This document shows positions 49,940-59,088 of a stretch of 64,000 bases of DNA, piece after piece. Made by a program: the position numbers and the translations under genes. Each line of letters starts with the position of its first letter. The stretch's first letter is position 1. The stretch comes from Caldifarciminota bacterium SM23_42 (GTDB lineage Bacteria > Hydrothermota > Tepidihabitantia > SM23-42): positions 1 through 64,000 of the forward strand of contig LJUJ01000005.1 of NCBI GenBank assembly GCA_001303785.1, read 5' to 3'. Under the pieces are notes generated by a model. That model was not told the origin of the DNA, searched no databases, and saw only the letters and a list, made by a program, of their open reading frames with translations.

Positions 49940-50827
49940 ATGGCAATAATTCTGAGTGGTAAAGAACTAGCCGAAACCATGCGTCAAGAGATGAAGGCTG
50001 AAATCGAACGGCTAAAGGAAAAACACAATCTCGTACCTGGTCTAGCGGTCGTGCTCATCGGCGATGATCCCGCGTCCGTATCTTATGTCAAGGGCAAAGA
50101 GAGGGATTGTGCCAAAGTAGGAATTCTATCCCGGGAATATAAATTCGACGCCGACTATAAAGAAGAAGCACTCTTAAAACTGATCAACGACTTGAATCGC
50201 GACATAGAAATCCACGGCATACTAGTCCAACTGCCATTACCCAACCACATCAACGAGGATAGAGTTTTGTATGCAATCGATCCGGAAAAAGATGTGGACG
50301 GATTCCACCCCGTGAATGTCGGAAGAATGATGATCGGCACCCCAGGATTCCTTCCATGCACCCCGCACGGTATCCAGCAGCTGCTCATGCGTAATGGTAT
50401 CGAGATCGAAGGCAAACATGTTGTCATTGTCGGGCGGAGCAACATTGTGGGCAAACCCTTGGCAATGATTCTAGTTCAGAAAAAACCAGGCGCAAACGCC
50501 ACAATCACGATTTGTCACACCCGAACGAAGAATCTTGCCGAAATCACCCAGAGTGCTGACATCCTGGTTGCCGCCGCCGGTCGACCACATACGGTTACGG
50601 CAGATATGGTCCGCGAGGGAACCGTGGTAATTGATGTGGGCGTTAATCGTATCGAAGACAAGACTAGAGAAAGGGGATACAGATTGATCGGTGACGTGGA
50701 TTTTGAAGCGGTTAGTAAGAAAGCGTATGCCATATCGCCTGTTCCCGGAGGAGTGGGCCCGATGACAAGAACCATGCTTCTCTACAACACCATTCAGTCC
50801 GCCAAGAATCATGCCGGGATCGAGTAG
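49940..50827 (+). CDS. folD: Bifunctional methylene-THF dehydrogenase / methenyl-THF cyclohydrolase
   Basis: Interconverts 5,10-methylene-THF and 10-formyl-THF, supplying one-carbon units for purines. The 295 residues contain the catalytic Tyr-x3-Lys region (SYVKGKERDCAKVGI), ILVQLPLPNHI, PEKDVDGFHPVNVG, PCTPHG, VVIVGRSNIVGKPLAMIL, DVGVNR and SPVPGGVGPMTRTML. GGAGG lies four bases before the ATG. It overlaps mtnA by 17 bases. Length and motifs are standard. An upstream leader of about 120 bases contrasts with the very short leaders elsewhere. Confidence 0.97.
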   Translation: MAIILSGKELAETMRQEMKAEIERLKEKHNLVPGLAVVLIGDDPASVSYVKGKERDCAKVGILSREYKFDADYKEEALLKLINDLNRDIEIHGILVQLPLPNHINEDRVLYAIDPEKDVDGFHPVNVGRMMIGTPGFLPCTPHGIQQLLMRNGIEIEGKHVVIVGRSNIVGKPLAMILVQKKPGANATITICHTRTKNLAEITQSADILVAAAGRPHTVTADMVREGTVVIDVGVNRIEDKTRERGYRLIGDVDFEAVSKKAYAISPVPGGVGPMTRTMLLYNTIQSAKNHAGIE

Positions 50828-51830
50828 TCCAGTGCAATTCAAGACAATCGAGTATGATACACAAACTAATAAAATAGTAATACTCGACCAAACACGGTTG
50901 CCGAATGAAGAAATCTACGTAAGACTCGAAAACGTTGACGATGTGTACCATGCGATCAAAGACATGCAGGTGCGAGGTGCTCCGCTCATTGGGGTGACCG
51001 CCGCATACGGCGTGGTGCTCGCCGCCGCATCCGGAAACCGAGAGGCAGTCATGAAGGCTGCGGATTATCTCAACAAAGCACGACCCACGGCAGTCAATCT
51101 CAGCTGGGCCATCGAGCGCATGAAAACCCGGGTATCGAGGGCAAAGGATTTATCCGCCGAGCTGCTGGAAGAGGCGCGCATGATCGAAAGAGAGGACCAA
51201 CAGGCGTGTTTGAGAATCGGCGAGCTGGGAGCTGGATTAATCACCGGCGATTCGAAGATCATGGTTCATTGTAATGCCGGAGCACTGGCCACGAGCGGCA
51301 TTGGTACGGCGCTCGGTATCATTTACAGGGCCCAACAAAACGGCAAGAAGTTCGTCGTATATTCCAGCGAAACAAGACCCCTGTTACAGGGTGCGAGATT
51401 AACATCATGGGAACTGACCAAGAACGGCATCGAGACGTTCACAATCTGTGACAACATGGTCGCGACCTTCATGCCCGACATCAGTTTGGTATTAGTGGGC
51501 GCGGACCGTATTGCCAATAACGGCGATGTTGCCAACAAAATCGGCACCAGGGGATTAGCCATAATTGCACAGTATTACAATGTCCCGTTTTATGTTGCAG
51601 CGCCCTTATCCACCTTTGACTTTGCCCTAACTTCAGGAAAGCAGATACCCATAGAAGAAAGGCATGAAGACGAAATCAGAAAATTCCATGATGCGTGCAT
51701 AGTAGCATCCTCGGCCAAAATATGTAACCCTGCGTTTGACGTCACACCCGCTGAGTTAATCACGGGAATCGTCACTGAGAAATTCATCGTGACCCCTCCT
51801 TACTCGGAGAATATCAGGAAACTTCAATAG
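50811..51830 (+). CDS. mtnA: Methylthioribose-1-phosphate isomerase
   Basis: Aldose-ketose isomerase of methionine (5-methylthioadenosine) salvage, related to eIF2B. The 339 residues show VRGAPLIGVTAAYG, MVHCNAGALATSGIGTAL, SSETRPLLQGARLT, LVGADRIANNGDVANKIGT (the acid Asp) and NPAFDVTPAELITGIVTE. The ATG overlaps folD; a GTG at 50832 (just after the folD stop) would give the shorter N-terminus typical of the family and cannot be excluded. No other salvage genes (mtnK, mtnB, mtnP) are in the window, so a nucleotide or ribose-1,5-bisphosphate role is also possible. Confidence 0.9.
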   Translation: MPGSSSPVQFKTIEYDTQTNKIVILDQTRLPNEEIYVRLENVDDVYHAIKDMQVRGAPLIGVTAAYGVVLAAASGNREAVMKAADYLNKARPTAVNLSWAIERMKTRVSRAKDLSAELLEEARMIEREDQQACLRIGELGAGLITGDSKIMVHCNAGALATSGIGTALGIIYRAQQNGKKFVVYSSETRPLLQGARLTSWELTKNGIETFTICDNMVATFMPDISLVLVGADRIANNGDVANKIGTRGLAIIAQYYNVPFYVAAPLSTFDFALTSGKQIPIEERHEDEIRKFHDACIVASSAKICNPAFDVTPAELITGIVTEKFIVTPPYSENIRKLQ

Positions 51831-51910
51831 CATGACGTAAACTGTGTGAACGTGCTAAGCCATTACCAAGCATATACCCGAAAGCAATCCTATTCATTTG
51901 TATCATACCA

Positions 51911-53164
51911 ATGATCTTCTTGGCTTTTTTGATCGTATACGATTCTCTCCCGCCATTGCCTGACCTCTCAAGACTGTACTTTCCAGAACCCGTATTGTGG
52001 GTCGAGCCAGCCGAGAGGTCCATAACCCTTGCCGGCTACGCCGGCCAATTCGGTGGCGTCCGTGTAAACACGAGAGTCCCGGGTCTAGACATAAGGGGAG
52101 CATTCGAAAGCAAGAATGAATGGGATTCTACGGAAACCGGTAACGCGTACGTGTCATACTCGATGCGACTGCCACGAATATGGTTTAGGCCCCGAATTGG
52201 TGGATACTTGCTAACCCGTGGCGACGAATACCAATTGCTGACCCCAGGCTTTGATTTGATTGTATTCTCATCCTTTGCGTTATTATCGAGCGAAGTGGAT
52301 TACAACCGGTGGAAGATAAACGGTGTAAGATCTTCTGAATCCGGCGGAACGATCTCCTTGATATTTGACCGTACTAAATACTTGCCTTCGTTGACATTTA
52401 GTGGCCGCTACACTAATCAAGAATTCAAACCTACGTTGGCTGGTAAGCTGCACACCAAAAATCTCCATTTGACACTGGGCTCAGCCGTTGCCGGGGTTCT
52501 GTCACCACTCTTGCGCGTGGTCTACTCACAACCTGTCATAACAATTGCCGCACAAATTCGCAGGGGCATTGAGTTTAATACACTGTACGAATACTTCCAA
52601 CCTGAAATACCACTGCAATACCGAATTCCGATACCCGACGAAACATTAAGGGTCAGCGTCGATCTGGATACGAAATTGAATTTCTATGATCACTCGATCA
52701 CAATACGTGTTTCATACAAAGACTGGCAATACCGGTTGGCTCCCGGCGGTGATTATCAAGTCTCTCACACAAAAGACACGCGCGAAGTCAACGCGCGACT
52801 TCGAATTCACGATATTTTTCAATCGAATCTTCTGGATATTCGTAACACATGTAATATTCATTATACTTGGACAGACAGCACAATCAGTTTCTTGCCCAAG
52901 TATGTAATATCTGACACGTTAGACATATTCTTTGGCCTGTTGGAAATTGGCGCCGATTTGCGCTACGTATCCAGCAGGCCGGGCCTCGAGGATTCCCTAC
53001 CTCACTATTACCTCATAAGCACTAACATCGGCCTGCGTATTAAATATTTCAAGCCGTACTTCTCAATATACAACATAAATAACACGAGGAGTAAAATCTT
53101 TGATGATTACTACTTGGCAGGAAGACAATACGGTGGTGGGTTGAATGTCAGTTGGCGATTCTAA
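51911..53164 (+). CDS. Predicted outer-membrane beta-barrel protein
   Basis: A 417-residue protein with a short hydrophobic N-terminus, many alternating amphipathic strands and a terminal aromatic (GGGLNVSWRF), typical of an outer-membrane barrel. The middle shows repeated aromatic-flanked strands (SITIRVSYKDWQYRLAPGG, IGLRIKYFKPYFSIYNI). It resembles TonB-receptor or putative-porin barrels without the plug domain. No Shine-Dalgarno is evident; TATCAT ends five bases before the ATG, but no -35 is seen. Transport role unknown. Confidence 0.65.
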   Translation: MIFLAFLIVYDSLPPLPDLSRLYFPEPVLWVEPAERSITLAGYAGQFGGVRVNTRVPGLDIRGAFESKNEWDSTETGNAYVSYSMRLPRIWFRPRIGGYLLTRGDEYQLLTPGFDLIVFSSFALLSSEVDYNRWKINGVRSSESGGTISLIFDRTKYLPSLTFSGRYTNQEFKPTLAGKLHTKNLHLTLGSAVAGVLSPLLRVVYSQPVITIAAQIRRGIEFNTLYEYFQPEIPLQYRIPIPDETLRVSVDLDTKLNFYDHSITIRVSYKDWQYRLAPGGDYQVSHTKDTREVNARLRIHDIFQSNLLDIRNTCNIHYTWTDSTISFLPKYVISDTLDIFFGLLEIGADLRYVSSRPGLEDSLPHYYLISTNIGLRIKYFKPYFSIYNINNTRSKIFDDYYLAGRQYGGGLNVSWRF

Positions 53165-53184
53165 ACGCGAACCTGCCGCGCCGA

Positions 53185-53991
53185 TCACTCGGGATTGAGT
53201 ACCCGCATCATCTGGCGATGTATGTAACCGTTCGTACCCAACACCTCGTTGCCATAGACGTCGAAATCTCGACCGCTGAAGTCGGTTATTCGGCCCCCGG
53301 CTTCACGTAAGATCAGTGAACCAGCTGCTTGATCCCAGGGCGACAGTTTCAATTCCCAATAACCGTCGAATCGTCCACAAGCAGTATAGCATAGATCTAA
53401 TGCCGCTGACCCCAACCTTCTGACGGCTCGGGCGCGGACCGCAAAGGCATTGAAATGCCTCAAATTGTTTTTCTTACTCCGTCTGATGTCATAGGGGAAT
53501 CCTGTAACCAGCAAGCTATACTCAAGCCTCTTTGCCTTTGATACGTGAATTCTCCGACCGTTTAAATGAGCACCACGACCCTTCAGGCCCGAGAATGTCT
53601 CTCTTCGATTGGGGTCATACACGACACCAAGCAAGATATCTTTTTCGACCTCCAGTCCTATCGAAATCGCCCATATCGGCAAACCATGAGCGAAATTTGT
53701 TGTACCGTCTAGCGGATCCACTATCCATTTGATTGCTCTGTCGGTGTTTGTGTCGATGTCTTCTTCGCTCAAGATACCGTACTCGGGGAAATTCTTCCTC
53801 AGGGCATCGACTATCAATCGCTGTGCCTCTCGGTCGAACTGGGTAACAAGATCAATTTCACCCTTGAATGATATCCGTTTCTGCTGACTCGCCTTCTTAA
53901 GTATCCTGCCGCCAACATCTTGGACCAATTTTTTTGTGAAATCGAGTGCGTACTTGGCACTCCTGTACGATATTGTCACTTCGACACCCAT
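53185..53991 (-). CDS. suhB: Inositol-1-monophosphatase family protein
   Basis: A Mg-dependent phosphatase of the IMPase/SuhB group. Metal and catalytic motifs are GEIDLVTQFD, GILSEED (Glu-Glu-Asp), WIVDPLDGTTNFAHG and the late SPWDQAAGSLILREAGG. The frame extends 23 codons upstream into the DUF4388-TPR gene; the ATG at 53991, 13 bases past that gene's stop, gives the usual N-terminus and 268 residues. It probably dephosphorylates the inositol 1-phosphate made by Ino1 at 48.6 kb. It is the last gene of the Roadblock/DnaA-like operon. Related roles (fructose-1,6-bisphosphatase, PAP phosphatase) are less likely. Confidence 0.9.
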   Translation of the reverse strand: MGVEVTISYRSAKYALDFTKKLVQDVGGRILKKASQQKRISFKGEIDLVTQFDREAQRLIVDALRKNFPEYGILSEEDIDTNTDRAIKWIVDPLDGTTNFAHGLPIWAISIGLEVEKDILLGVVYDPNRRETFSGLKGRGAHLNGRRIHVSKAKRLEYSLLVTGFPYDIRRSKKNNLRHFNAFAVRARAVRRLGSAALDLCYTACGRFDGYWELKLSPWDQAAGSLILREAGGRITDFSGRDFDVYGNEVLGTNGYIHRQMMRVLNPE

Positions 53992-54004
53992 GCGAAAAGA
54001 GACT

Positions 54005-55591
54005 CTACTTCGACTTAACGGAACGGAGAGTTTGTAGATCGTGGACGACGTCGTCATCATCAGGGTCTAACTCGTGCGCCTGTTCCCAAGTATTCAACGC
54101 ACGTTCCCTGTCACCCTGCAATAAATATATGCGTCCAAGATTCTTGAGTGTTAATGGGTCGCGCTCAGCTGCCGGCATCTGCTCATAGCACTCGCGAGCA
54201 GCACCATAGATTCCCAGTCCAAGAAATATCTTAGCTAGGTTCTTGATTGCAACTGTCTCTCCTGGCTGTACATTCAGGACCTGACGGTAGAGCTTTTCAG
54301 CTTCTTCATATTTCCCGCTGCTTTGGTACAACACGGCGAGATTATTCTTGAGTGCCGCTAATCTCGGGAATTTATCGATTGCCCCCTTCAACCAATCAAT
54401 TGCCTTATCCGTATCATCTCTCATCACATTAATGAGGAATAAGTAGAGGTAAGGTAGTACAATGCCTTCCGAGCACTCTAAGCTCTCTTCGAGAATCGTT
54501 GCAGCTCCTTCCAAGTCACCCATTCTGTACCGGGTAATACCGAGATTGAGCATAACCTTCGCATTGTCAGGCGCTAACTCGTGTGCTCGCTGCAAATATG
54601 TGAGCGCATCTTCGTACAGTTTCATCTGACCACACACGTAACCGAGTGCAATTAGTACCGAAAGTCGACTTTCCTTTTCTAATGCTTTTTGTAAGTTATC
54701 TCTCGCGACTTCATTGTGATGCCGAATCAGCGCAATCAAACCGAGATAAAACAATGCCTCAGCATTGTCGGCGTCATGTTCTATTACCTTCGCGAATTCG
54801 CGCTCGGCTTCATCGTACAGCGCCGTCTTGTAGAATGCAAAACCTCTGTTCTTACGCTCACTCATATCACCCGACATTGGTTTTTTTTCTGCAGGTTTCT
54901 TTGGCTTCTCAATAACCCCAGCCGTCAACAAAACATTGACAACCTTACAAGCTTCGCGGAAGTCAAGCCCAGATATTTTAATCACACGATCGACACTATT
55001 ATCACCATCGATGAGTGACAAAACCATGCTTTCTTGTTCTGTAAGTTTCAGATCCGGTATATCTTCCCGCTTAACCAACACGGTCTCGAAGGGCGGCAAT
55101 TTACTTTCTATTTTCTGCCATTCTTGAATTCGCCGGGCTCCCTTTAGCAAGAGTTCCTGTGCGGAGAGCTCTATTGTATACTCCGCTGATGATGGTAATA
55201 GGCCTTCTTCGAAATTAAAGTACCCGGTTTCCCAAGTAAGCATGGTTAGTATCGTTTCTTCTATTTGTTGTCTTAACTCCTTTTCTAAAACTACGCGTGA
55301 TATCGCACCCATCTCCACCAGGATCTCACCGATCCTTTTCTTCTTCGTCTTCTGAATTCCTACCGCTCGGTCCATAATAGTCTGATCGAACAGTTTCTTT
55401 TCGAGCATCGTATCTCCAATACGCATTCTCCTATTTAGAATCGTGGCATAGATGACCCGACCATCCCTTAGAAAAATATTGCCAAAATTCCTACCGTCCG
55501 TAACAGAAAGACACCCAGATTTGAGTGAATAAGTCAGCAGCTGTATAACATCAGGAAGTGAAGCCTCACCGAGTGAACCCTTGATCGCCAA
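54005..55591 (-). CDS. DUF4388 (PATAN-like) and TPR-repeat protein
   Basis: A 528-residue scaffold. The N-terminal region (about 1-110) is a DUF4388/PATAN domain (GSLGEASLPDVIQLLTYSLK, SGCLSVTDG), a fold found with response regulators and Roadblock/GTPase systems. A middle region (about 175-240) looks like a winged-helix-type segment. Residues about 255-525 hold seven to eight TPR repeats (AEALFYLGLIALIRHHNEV, AKVMLNLGITRYRMGDLE). The start is TTG, six bases after TAGGAG. It sits between the DnaA-like ATPase and suhB, suggesting it scaffolds a complex with the ATPase and the Roadblock protein. Its specific job is unknown. Confidence 0.85.
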   Translation of the reverse strand: MAIKGSLGEASLPDVIQLLTYSLKSGCLSVTDGRNFGNIFLRDGRVIYATILNRRMRIGDTMLEKKLFDQTIMDRAVGIQKTKKKRIGEILVEMGAISRVVLEKELRQQIEETILTMLTWETGYFNFEEGLLPSSAEYTIELSAQELLLKGARRIQEWQKIESKLPPFETVLVKREDIPDLKLTEQESMVLSLIDGDNSVDRVIKISGLDFREACKVVNVLLTAGVIEKPKKPAEKKPMSGDMSERKNRGFAFYKTALYDEAEREFAKVIEHDADNAEALFYLGLIALIRHHNEVARDNLQKALEKESRLSVLIALGYVCGQMKLYEDALTYLQRAHELAPDNAKVMLNLGITRYRMGDLEGAATILEESLECSEGIVLPYLYLFLINVMRDDTDKAIDWLKGAIDKFPRLAALKNNLAVLYQSSGKYEEAEKLYRQVLNVQPGETVAIKNLAKIFLGLGIYGAARECYEQMPAAERDPLTLKNLGRIYLLQGDRERALNTWEQAHELDPDDDDVVHDLQTLRSVKSK

Positions 55592-55628
55592 AAAGAACTC
55601 CTAACGTTTATACGCCATTGTCGCTAAT

Positions 55629-56885
55629 TCAGAATGTTTCTTCAATCAACTCGCTCATTACATCAGGTATCATATAGTTGTTTTCATCACGCGCATTCAC
55701 TGGAGTACTCTCCAGCAATTTCTCTGCAATACGTTCACTAGTCGTCATTTTATCATCGCCCAACTCAAACATCTCAGATTGCGGCGGCGATTCTTCACCG
55801 GGAAGACCCAATGGTACGACAGCCGTCGTGTCCTTCCCCTCGCTTGTTCCGAGGAATTCATTATCTTCTTCAAAACCCCGGACCATTTTTTCTATGTCCT
55901 GTACCCTCGCCGGGTCAAAGAGCATAGACTCGATTTTCATTGCCTCAACCGGGTTCTTCCCCCGGTCAATATTAATGAATAAACTCTGCAGCCTGAGCAA
56001 TCTCCTCACCCGTTCGGTAAAATACTCATATGCCTGCTTCAATTCATCATCATCTCCCCCAGACCTTTCCCTTAGTGACGACACATCAAAACCCTTCATC
56101 TCGAACAAGTGCATCTTCAGCTCGTATTCATACCTTAAATCACGGCCTCCTATATCACTCAGCATCCAGAACTCTTTTTTATTTATCTCCTTCAATATCG
56201 ACGATACAAAAAGCCCCTTTTTCTTCGGGTACGACTCCTTGAGTATCAAACGTATGCTACCTGTGTCAATTGGTAGGTTACCCATTGATGAATATGTGAC
56301 CAAACGGCTTATCATATTCTCCAGCATTGTAACTGAACCAGTGGCAACGTGAGCCAACTCGGTAGCAACTTCATCAGAAAGAATAATGCCGGCTTCATCT
56401 GCTTTCATTCGGATCATCTCGATCCGGGCTTGCCCATCGGGAGGTTGTAACTCGCATATGAGTCCGCTCTCAATCAACGAGCACAATTTAGGACTGAAAT
56501 TCCTGATCGCCTGGGGTGGGGCATCAGCCGAGAAGCACACCTGAATATTATCAGTCAGAGCACGCTCAACGATGTCCTGTAATCCTTCCTTGTAATCATC
56601 ATGCATCAAGTGCAAATCATCGACGATGAGCGGTGAATCGAGCCCTCTGTTCTCCTCAATACTTTTTTCAAATGCATCCACCGATAAAAAGAGTGTCGTG
56701 AATCTCCTACTCAAATCATTGTTTATGGCACGCAGCAAGTGTGTCTTACCCAACCCCTCAGCCCCATAGACATAAAACGGGTTGAATATCTCACCAGGTA
56801 ATTCGACCACTTTTTTTGCCGCGAGACAGGCAACTTTGTTGCCTTCGTACATGTGGAAGTTCTCAAACGTGTAGTCGCGGGTCAT
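55629..56885 (-). CDS. DnaA/Hda-like AAA+ ATPase without the DnaA DNA-binding domain
   Basis: A 418-residue ATPase. The first 215 residues match the DnaA/Hda AAA+ core: YTFENFHMYEGNKVA, Walker A GAEGLGKTH (41-49), Walker B LIVDDLHLM (86-94), SADAPPQAI and the lid region GSVTMLENMISRL. After that it departs from DnaA. There is no domain IV helix-turn-helix; instead a charged region continues to an acidic C-terminal tail. It therefore should not bind DnaA boxes as DnaA does. Its ATG overlaps the Roadblock gene stop (TAATG). Role unknown; an Hda-like regulator or a positioning ATPase are options. Confidence 0.85.
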   Translation of the reverse strand: MTRDYTFENFHMYEGNKVACLAAKKVVELPGEIFNPFYVYGAEGLGKTHLLRAINNDLSRRFTTLFLSVDAFEKSIEENRGLDSPLIVDDLHLMHDDYKEGLQDIVERALTDNIQVCFSADAPPQAIRNFSPKLCSLIESGLICELQPPDGQARIEMIRMKADEAGIILSDEVATELAHVATGSVTMLENMISRLVTYSSMGNLPIDTGSIRLILKESYPKKKGLFVSSILKEINKKEFWMLSDIGGRDLRYEYELKMHLFEMKGFDVSSLRERSGGDDDELKQAYEYFTERVRRLLRLQSLFINIDRGKNPVEAMKIESMLFDPARVQDIEKMVRGFEEDNEFLGTSEGKDTTAVVPLGLPGEESPPQSEMFELGDDKMTTSERIAEKLLESTPVNARDENNYMIPDVMSELIEETF

Positions 56886-57289
56886 TATTCAGTTTCTAAT
56901 ACCCTCACCGCTTCGGCACAAAAATCTACAGATGCAACCTTTACTAACCCGGGTAATGTTCGATCATCAAACAACGTGACCAATAGATAATCCTCATCGA
57001 CACAGGTATAGTACATGCTTGCGTTGATGCCCTCCTGTAAGAAACTTGAAAATTTCTTATCACCTACGATATGCGCTAATTCCGCCGTTGAGTTGAAAAT
57101 GCTGCAGGCGATAGCATTGATCGTCAAGACATCAAAAGAATTGACAAAACCCCGCTGCACAACGAGCTGGCCAGCGAGGGTCGTGAACAAAGCCCATATC
57201 GTGTTGGCTTGATTGCAGAAATCTTCGAGTAGAAACCCGAGTTGTTCGTACTTGTTCTTTGAAATTACTATTACTTCCGGTACTTGCAT
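56885..57289 (-). CDS. Roadblock/LC7-like protein
   Basis: A 134-residue single-domain protein of the Roadblock/LC7 type: a long first helix (LGFLLEDFCNQANTIWALF), a central sheet (LAGQLVVQRGF), the second helix and a final pair of strands ending MYYTCVDEDYLLVTLFD. Such proteins (for example MglB) usually regulate or bind small Ras-like GTPases; no GTPase gene is in the window. It starts the four-gene operon and has its own promoter whose -10 ends eight bases before the ATG. It is translationally coupled to the DnaA-like ATPase. The fold call rests on pattern and length, so moderate certainty. Confidence 0.72.
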   Translation of the reverse strand: MQVPEVIVISKNKYEQLGFLLEDFCNQANTIWALFTTLAGQLVVQRGFVNSFDVLTINAIACSIFNSTAELAHIVGDKKFSSFLQEGINASMYYTCVDEDYLLVTLFDDRTLPGLVKVASVDFCAEAVRVLETE

Positions 57290-57297
57290 CTCTAAAA

Positions 57298-57326
57298 ATT
57301 ATACTGAAGAATTGCCTTTAAGTCAA
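57298..57326 (-). promoter_or_regulatory. Promoter of the Roadblock operon (near-leaderless)
   Basis: On the minus strand, TTGACT (57321-57326), 17-base spacer, TATAAT (57298-57303), then eight bases to the ATG. It separates this operon from parAB transcription. Confidence 0.72.
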
Positions 57327-57444
57327 TAGCAACAATGCACACACAGCATGCCTCACGTATAAATGCTACGCCTAGTTTCGACTGACACAACTGAACTTAT
57401 AATTATGGAATCGGTGGAGATGTCTTATCTTTGGAATACAGCCG

Positions 57445-58302
57445 TCAGGTCTTGGGCTGTCTGATTTTCTTCAATATATCGTATATGCGATTGAAATCAT
57501 CAACACTATGGCAATGGATCATTATGGACCCATAATTTCTTTTCCACTCTATGCTGACCTTGGTGCTCAGAAGCTTGGATAATTCATCTTCGAGCATGAC
57601 AATATTCGGCTCCTTTTCCTTCGCCGGTACGATACGCGGTTTCTGTCGAATTTTCCTTACCAAAGCCTCAGCCTGCCGAACCGACAGGTTGTCCCTCACA
57701 ATGCGCTCGGCAACTTGTAGTATCTTAATCTCATCATCGAGAGCAAGAAGGGCCCGTGCATGACCAGCATTCATTTTGTTGCTACGCAGATATTCCACAA
57801 CGCGCTTAGGAAGGGCCAGCAATCTCAATGCATTGGTCACTGTGGAACGGTCTTTCCCCACTAACAGTGCTATTCGGTCATGGGTCAACCCAAAATTCTT
57901 ATTCAACTGATCATAGGCCTGCGCTTCTTCGATTGGATTCAGGTCCTTACGCTGTAGATTCTCGATAAGACCGATCTCGAGAAGTTCTTGCTCACTCAAA
58001 TCCCTTATTATTGCCGGGATCTCTTTCAAACCTGCTATCCGCGCGGCTTTCAGGCGTCTCTCGCCAGCGGCAAGCACAAAATGATCATTGCTCCTTTTCA
58101 CAACGATGGGCTCGATGACACCCTTGTCCTTAATCGATGAAACCAGGTCCTTGACGTCTGCATCCTCAATCTTCGCCCTTGGCTGATACGGATTCCTCTT
58201 GATCACATCAACCGGAATCATTCGGTAGCCTTCTTGAAAAACCTCGTTTTCCTTTACGGGAATCAGAGCTTCGAGCCCTTTACCTAAAGCACGCCTACGC
58301 AT
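57445..58302 (-). CDS. parB: Chromosome-partitioning protein ParB
   Basis: ParB binds parS sites near oriC and slides as a CTP-dependent clamp. The 285 residues contain the N-terminal CTPase region (PYQPR, then AGERRLKAARIAGL), ENLQRKDLNPIEEAQAY, a helix-turn-helix (TVTNALRLLALPKRV) and a C-terminal dimerisation segment. The N-terminus RRRALGKGLEALIP is the typical ParA-interaction motif. The start overlaps the end of parA by eight bases. I found no convincing parS sequence in the window. Confidence 0.96.
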   Translation of the reverse strand: MRRRALGKGLEALIPVKENEVFQEGYRMIPVDVIKRNPYQPRAKIEDADVKDLVSSIKDKGVIEPIVVKRSNDHFVLAAGERRLKAARIAGLKEIPAIIRDLSEQELLEIGLIENLQRKDLNPIEEAQAYDQLNKNFGLTHDRIALLVGKDRSTVTNALRLLALPKRVVEYLRSNKMNAGHARALLALDDEIKILQVAERIVRDNLSVRQAEALVRKIRQKPRIVPAKEKEPNIVMLEDELSKLLSTKVSIEWKRNYGSIMIHCHSVDDFNRIYDILKKIRQPKT

Positions 58303-59053
58303 GATTCAACAGCTCCCTTGTCAAATTCAAATACGCCTGAGCACCTGAAGAAACGATACTATAGTGAATGACTGAGTTACCGTAAGAAGGAGACTCAGCA
58401 ATCCGTACCGAACGCGGAATCACAGTTTTGAAAACAACCTCAGGAAAGTGCGCCTGAATATCCTCGACTACATCCTTGGCCAGATTCAACCGTGCATCAT
58501 ACATGGTCAAAAGAATTCCCTCGATGACAAGATTACTGTTCAACCCGTTCTTTACTGCCTTGAGCGTCTTGAGCAACTTCTCTAAACCCTCCAATGCGTA
58601 ATACTCGCATTGTATTGGAATGATGACGCTGTCGCAAGCTACCAAAGCATTGACGGTCAAGAGTCCAAGCGAAGGAGGGCAATCGATAATACCGAAATCA
58701 TAGTCAAAATCGATTAGCGAAAGTACCTTTTTGAGCTTCCCTTCACGGTCATCTTTATCAACGAGCTCGATTTCCGCGCCTGCCAAGTCAGTGGTCGACG
58801 GCACAATCGAAATCCTTGGCCATTTTGTCTTCAGTATCGTTTCTCTCACCAGATCCGGTTCGTAGAGGCAATCATATATTGATTTCTCGAGGGTTTTGTA
58901 ATCAACTCCCAGCCCGCTCGTTGAATTTGCCTGCGGGTCGATATCGATGAGCAGGACGTTCTTTTCTGCCAAGGAAAGACCAGCCGTAAGATTGATAGCG
59001 GTTGCGGTCTTGCCTACACCGCCTTTTTGATTACAAACCGCAATCTTTTTCAT
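58295..59053 (-). CDS. parA: Chromosome-partitioning ATPase ParA (Soj)
   Basis: A deviant Walker ATPase that segregates chromosomes with ParB. The 252 residues start KKIAVCNQKGGVGKTATA (Walker A with the signature lysine) and include IDIDPQANSTSGLG, IIDCPPSLGLLTVNAL and the C-terminal RSVRIAESPSYG. This is the small chromosomal type without an N-terminal HTH. A TTGACT-16-TAAAAT promoter ends seven bases before the ATG and no Shine-Dalgarno is present, so translation should be leaderless. parB follows directly. Confidence 0.97.
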   Translation of the reverse strand: MKKIAVCNQKGGVGKTATAINLTAGLSLAEKNVLLIDIDPQANSTSGLGVDYKTLEKSIYDCLYEPDLVRETILKTKWPRISIVPSTTDLAGAEIELVDKDDREGKLKKVLSLIDFDYDFGIIDCPPSLGLLTVNALVACDSVIIPIQCEYYALEGLEKLLKTLKAVKNGLNSNLVIEGILLTMYDARLNLAKDVVEDIQAHFPEVVFKTVIPRSVRIAESPSYGNSVIHYSIVSSGAQAYLNLTRELLNHA

Positions 59054-59060
59054 TTTTTCT

Positions 59061-59088
59061 ATTTTACCAAGAATTACAGAAAAGTCAA
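59061..59088 (-). promoter_or_regulatory. parAB promoter (leaderless)
   Basis: On the minus strand, TTGACT (59083-59088), 16-base spacer, TAAAAT (59061-59066). The ATG at 59053 is seven bases beyond the -10. Confidence 0.72.

Noticed and set aside
55678-56352. 224-residue Ser-rich plus-strand ORF
   Set aside because: Antisense to the DnaA-like ATPase gene, with the same low-complexity character and no start signals.
55629-56885. Replication initiator DnaA
   Set aside because: Only the AAA+ core matches. Domain IV with its DnaA-box-binding helix-turn-helix is missing, and the C-terminus is acidic and unrelated.
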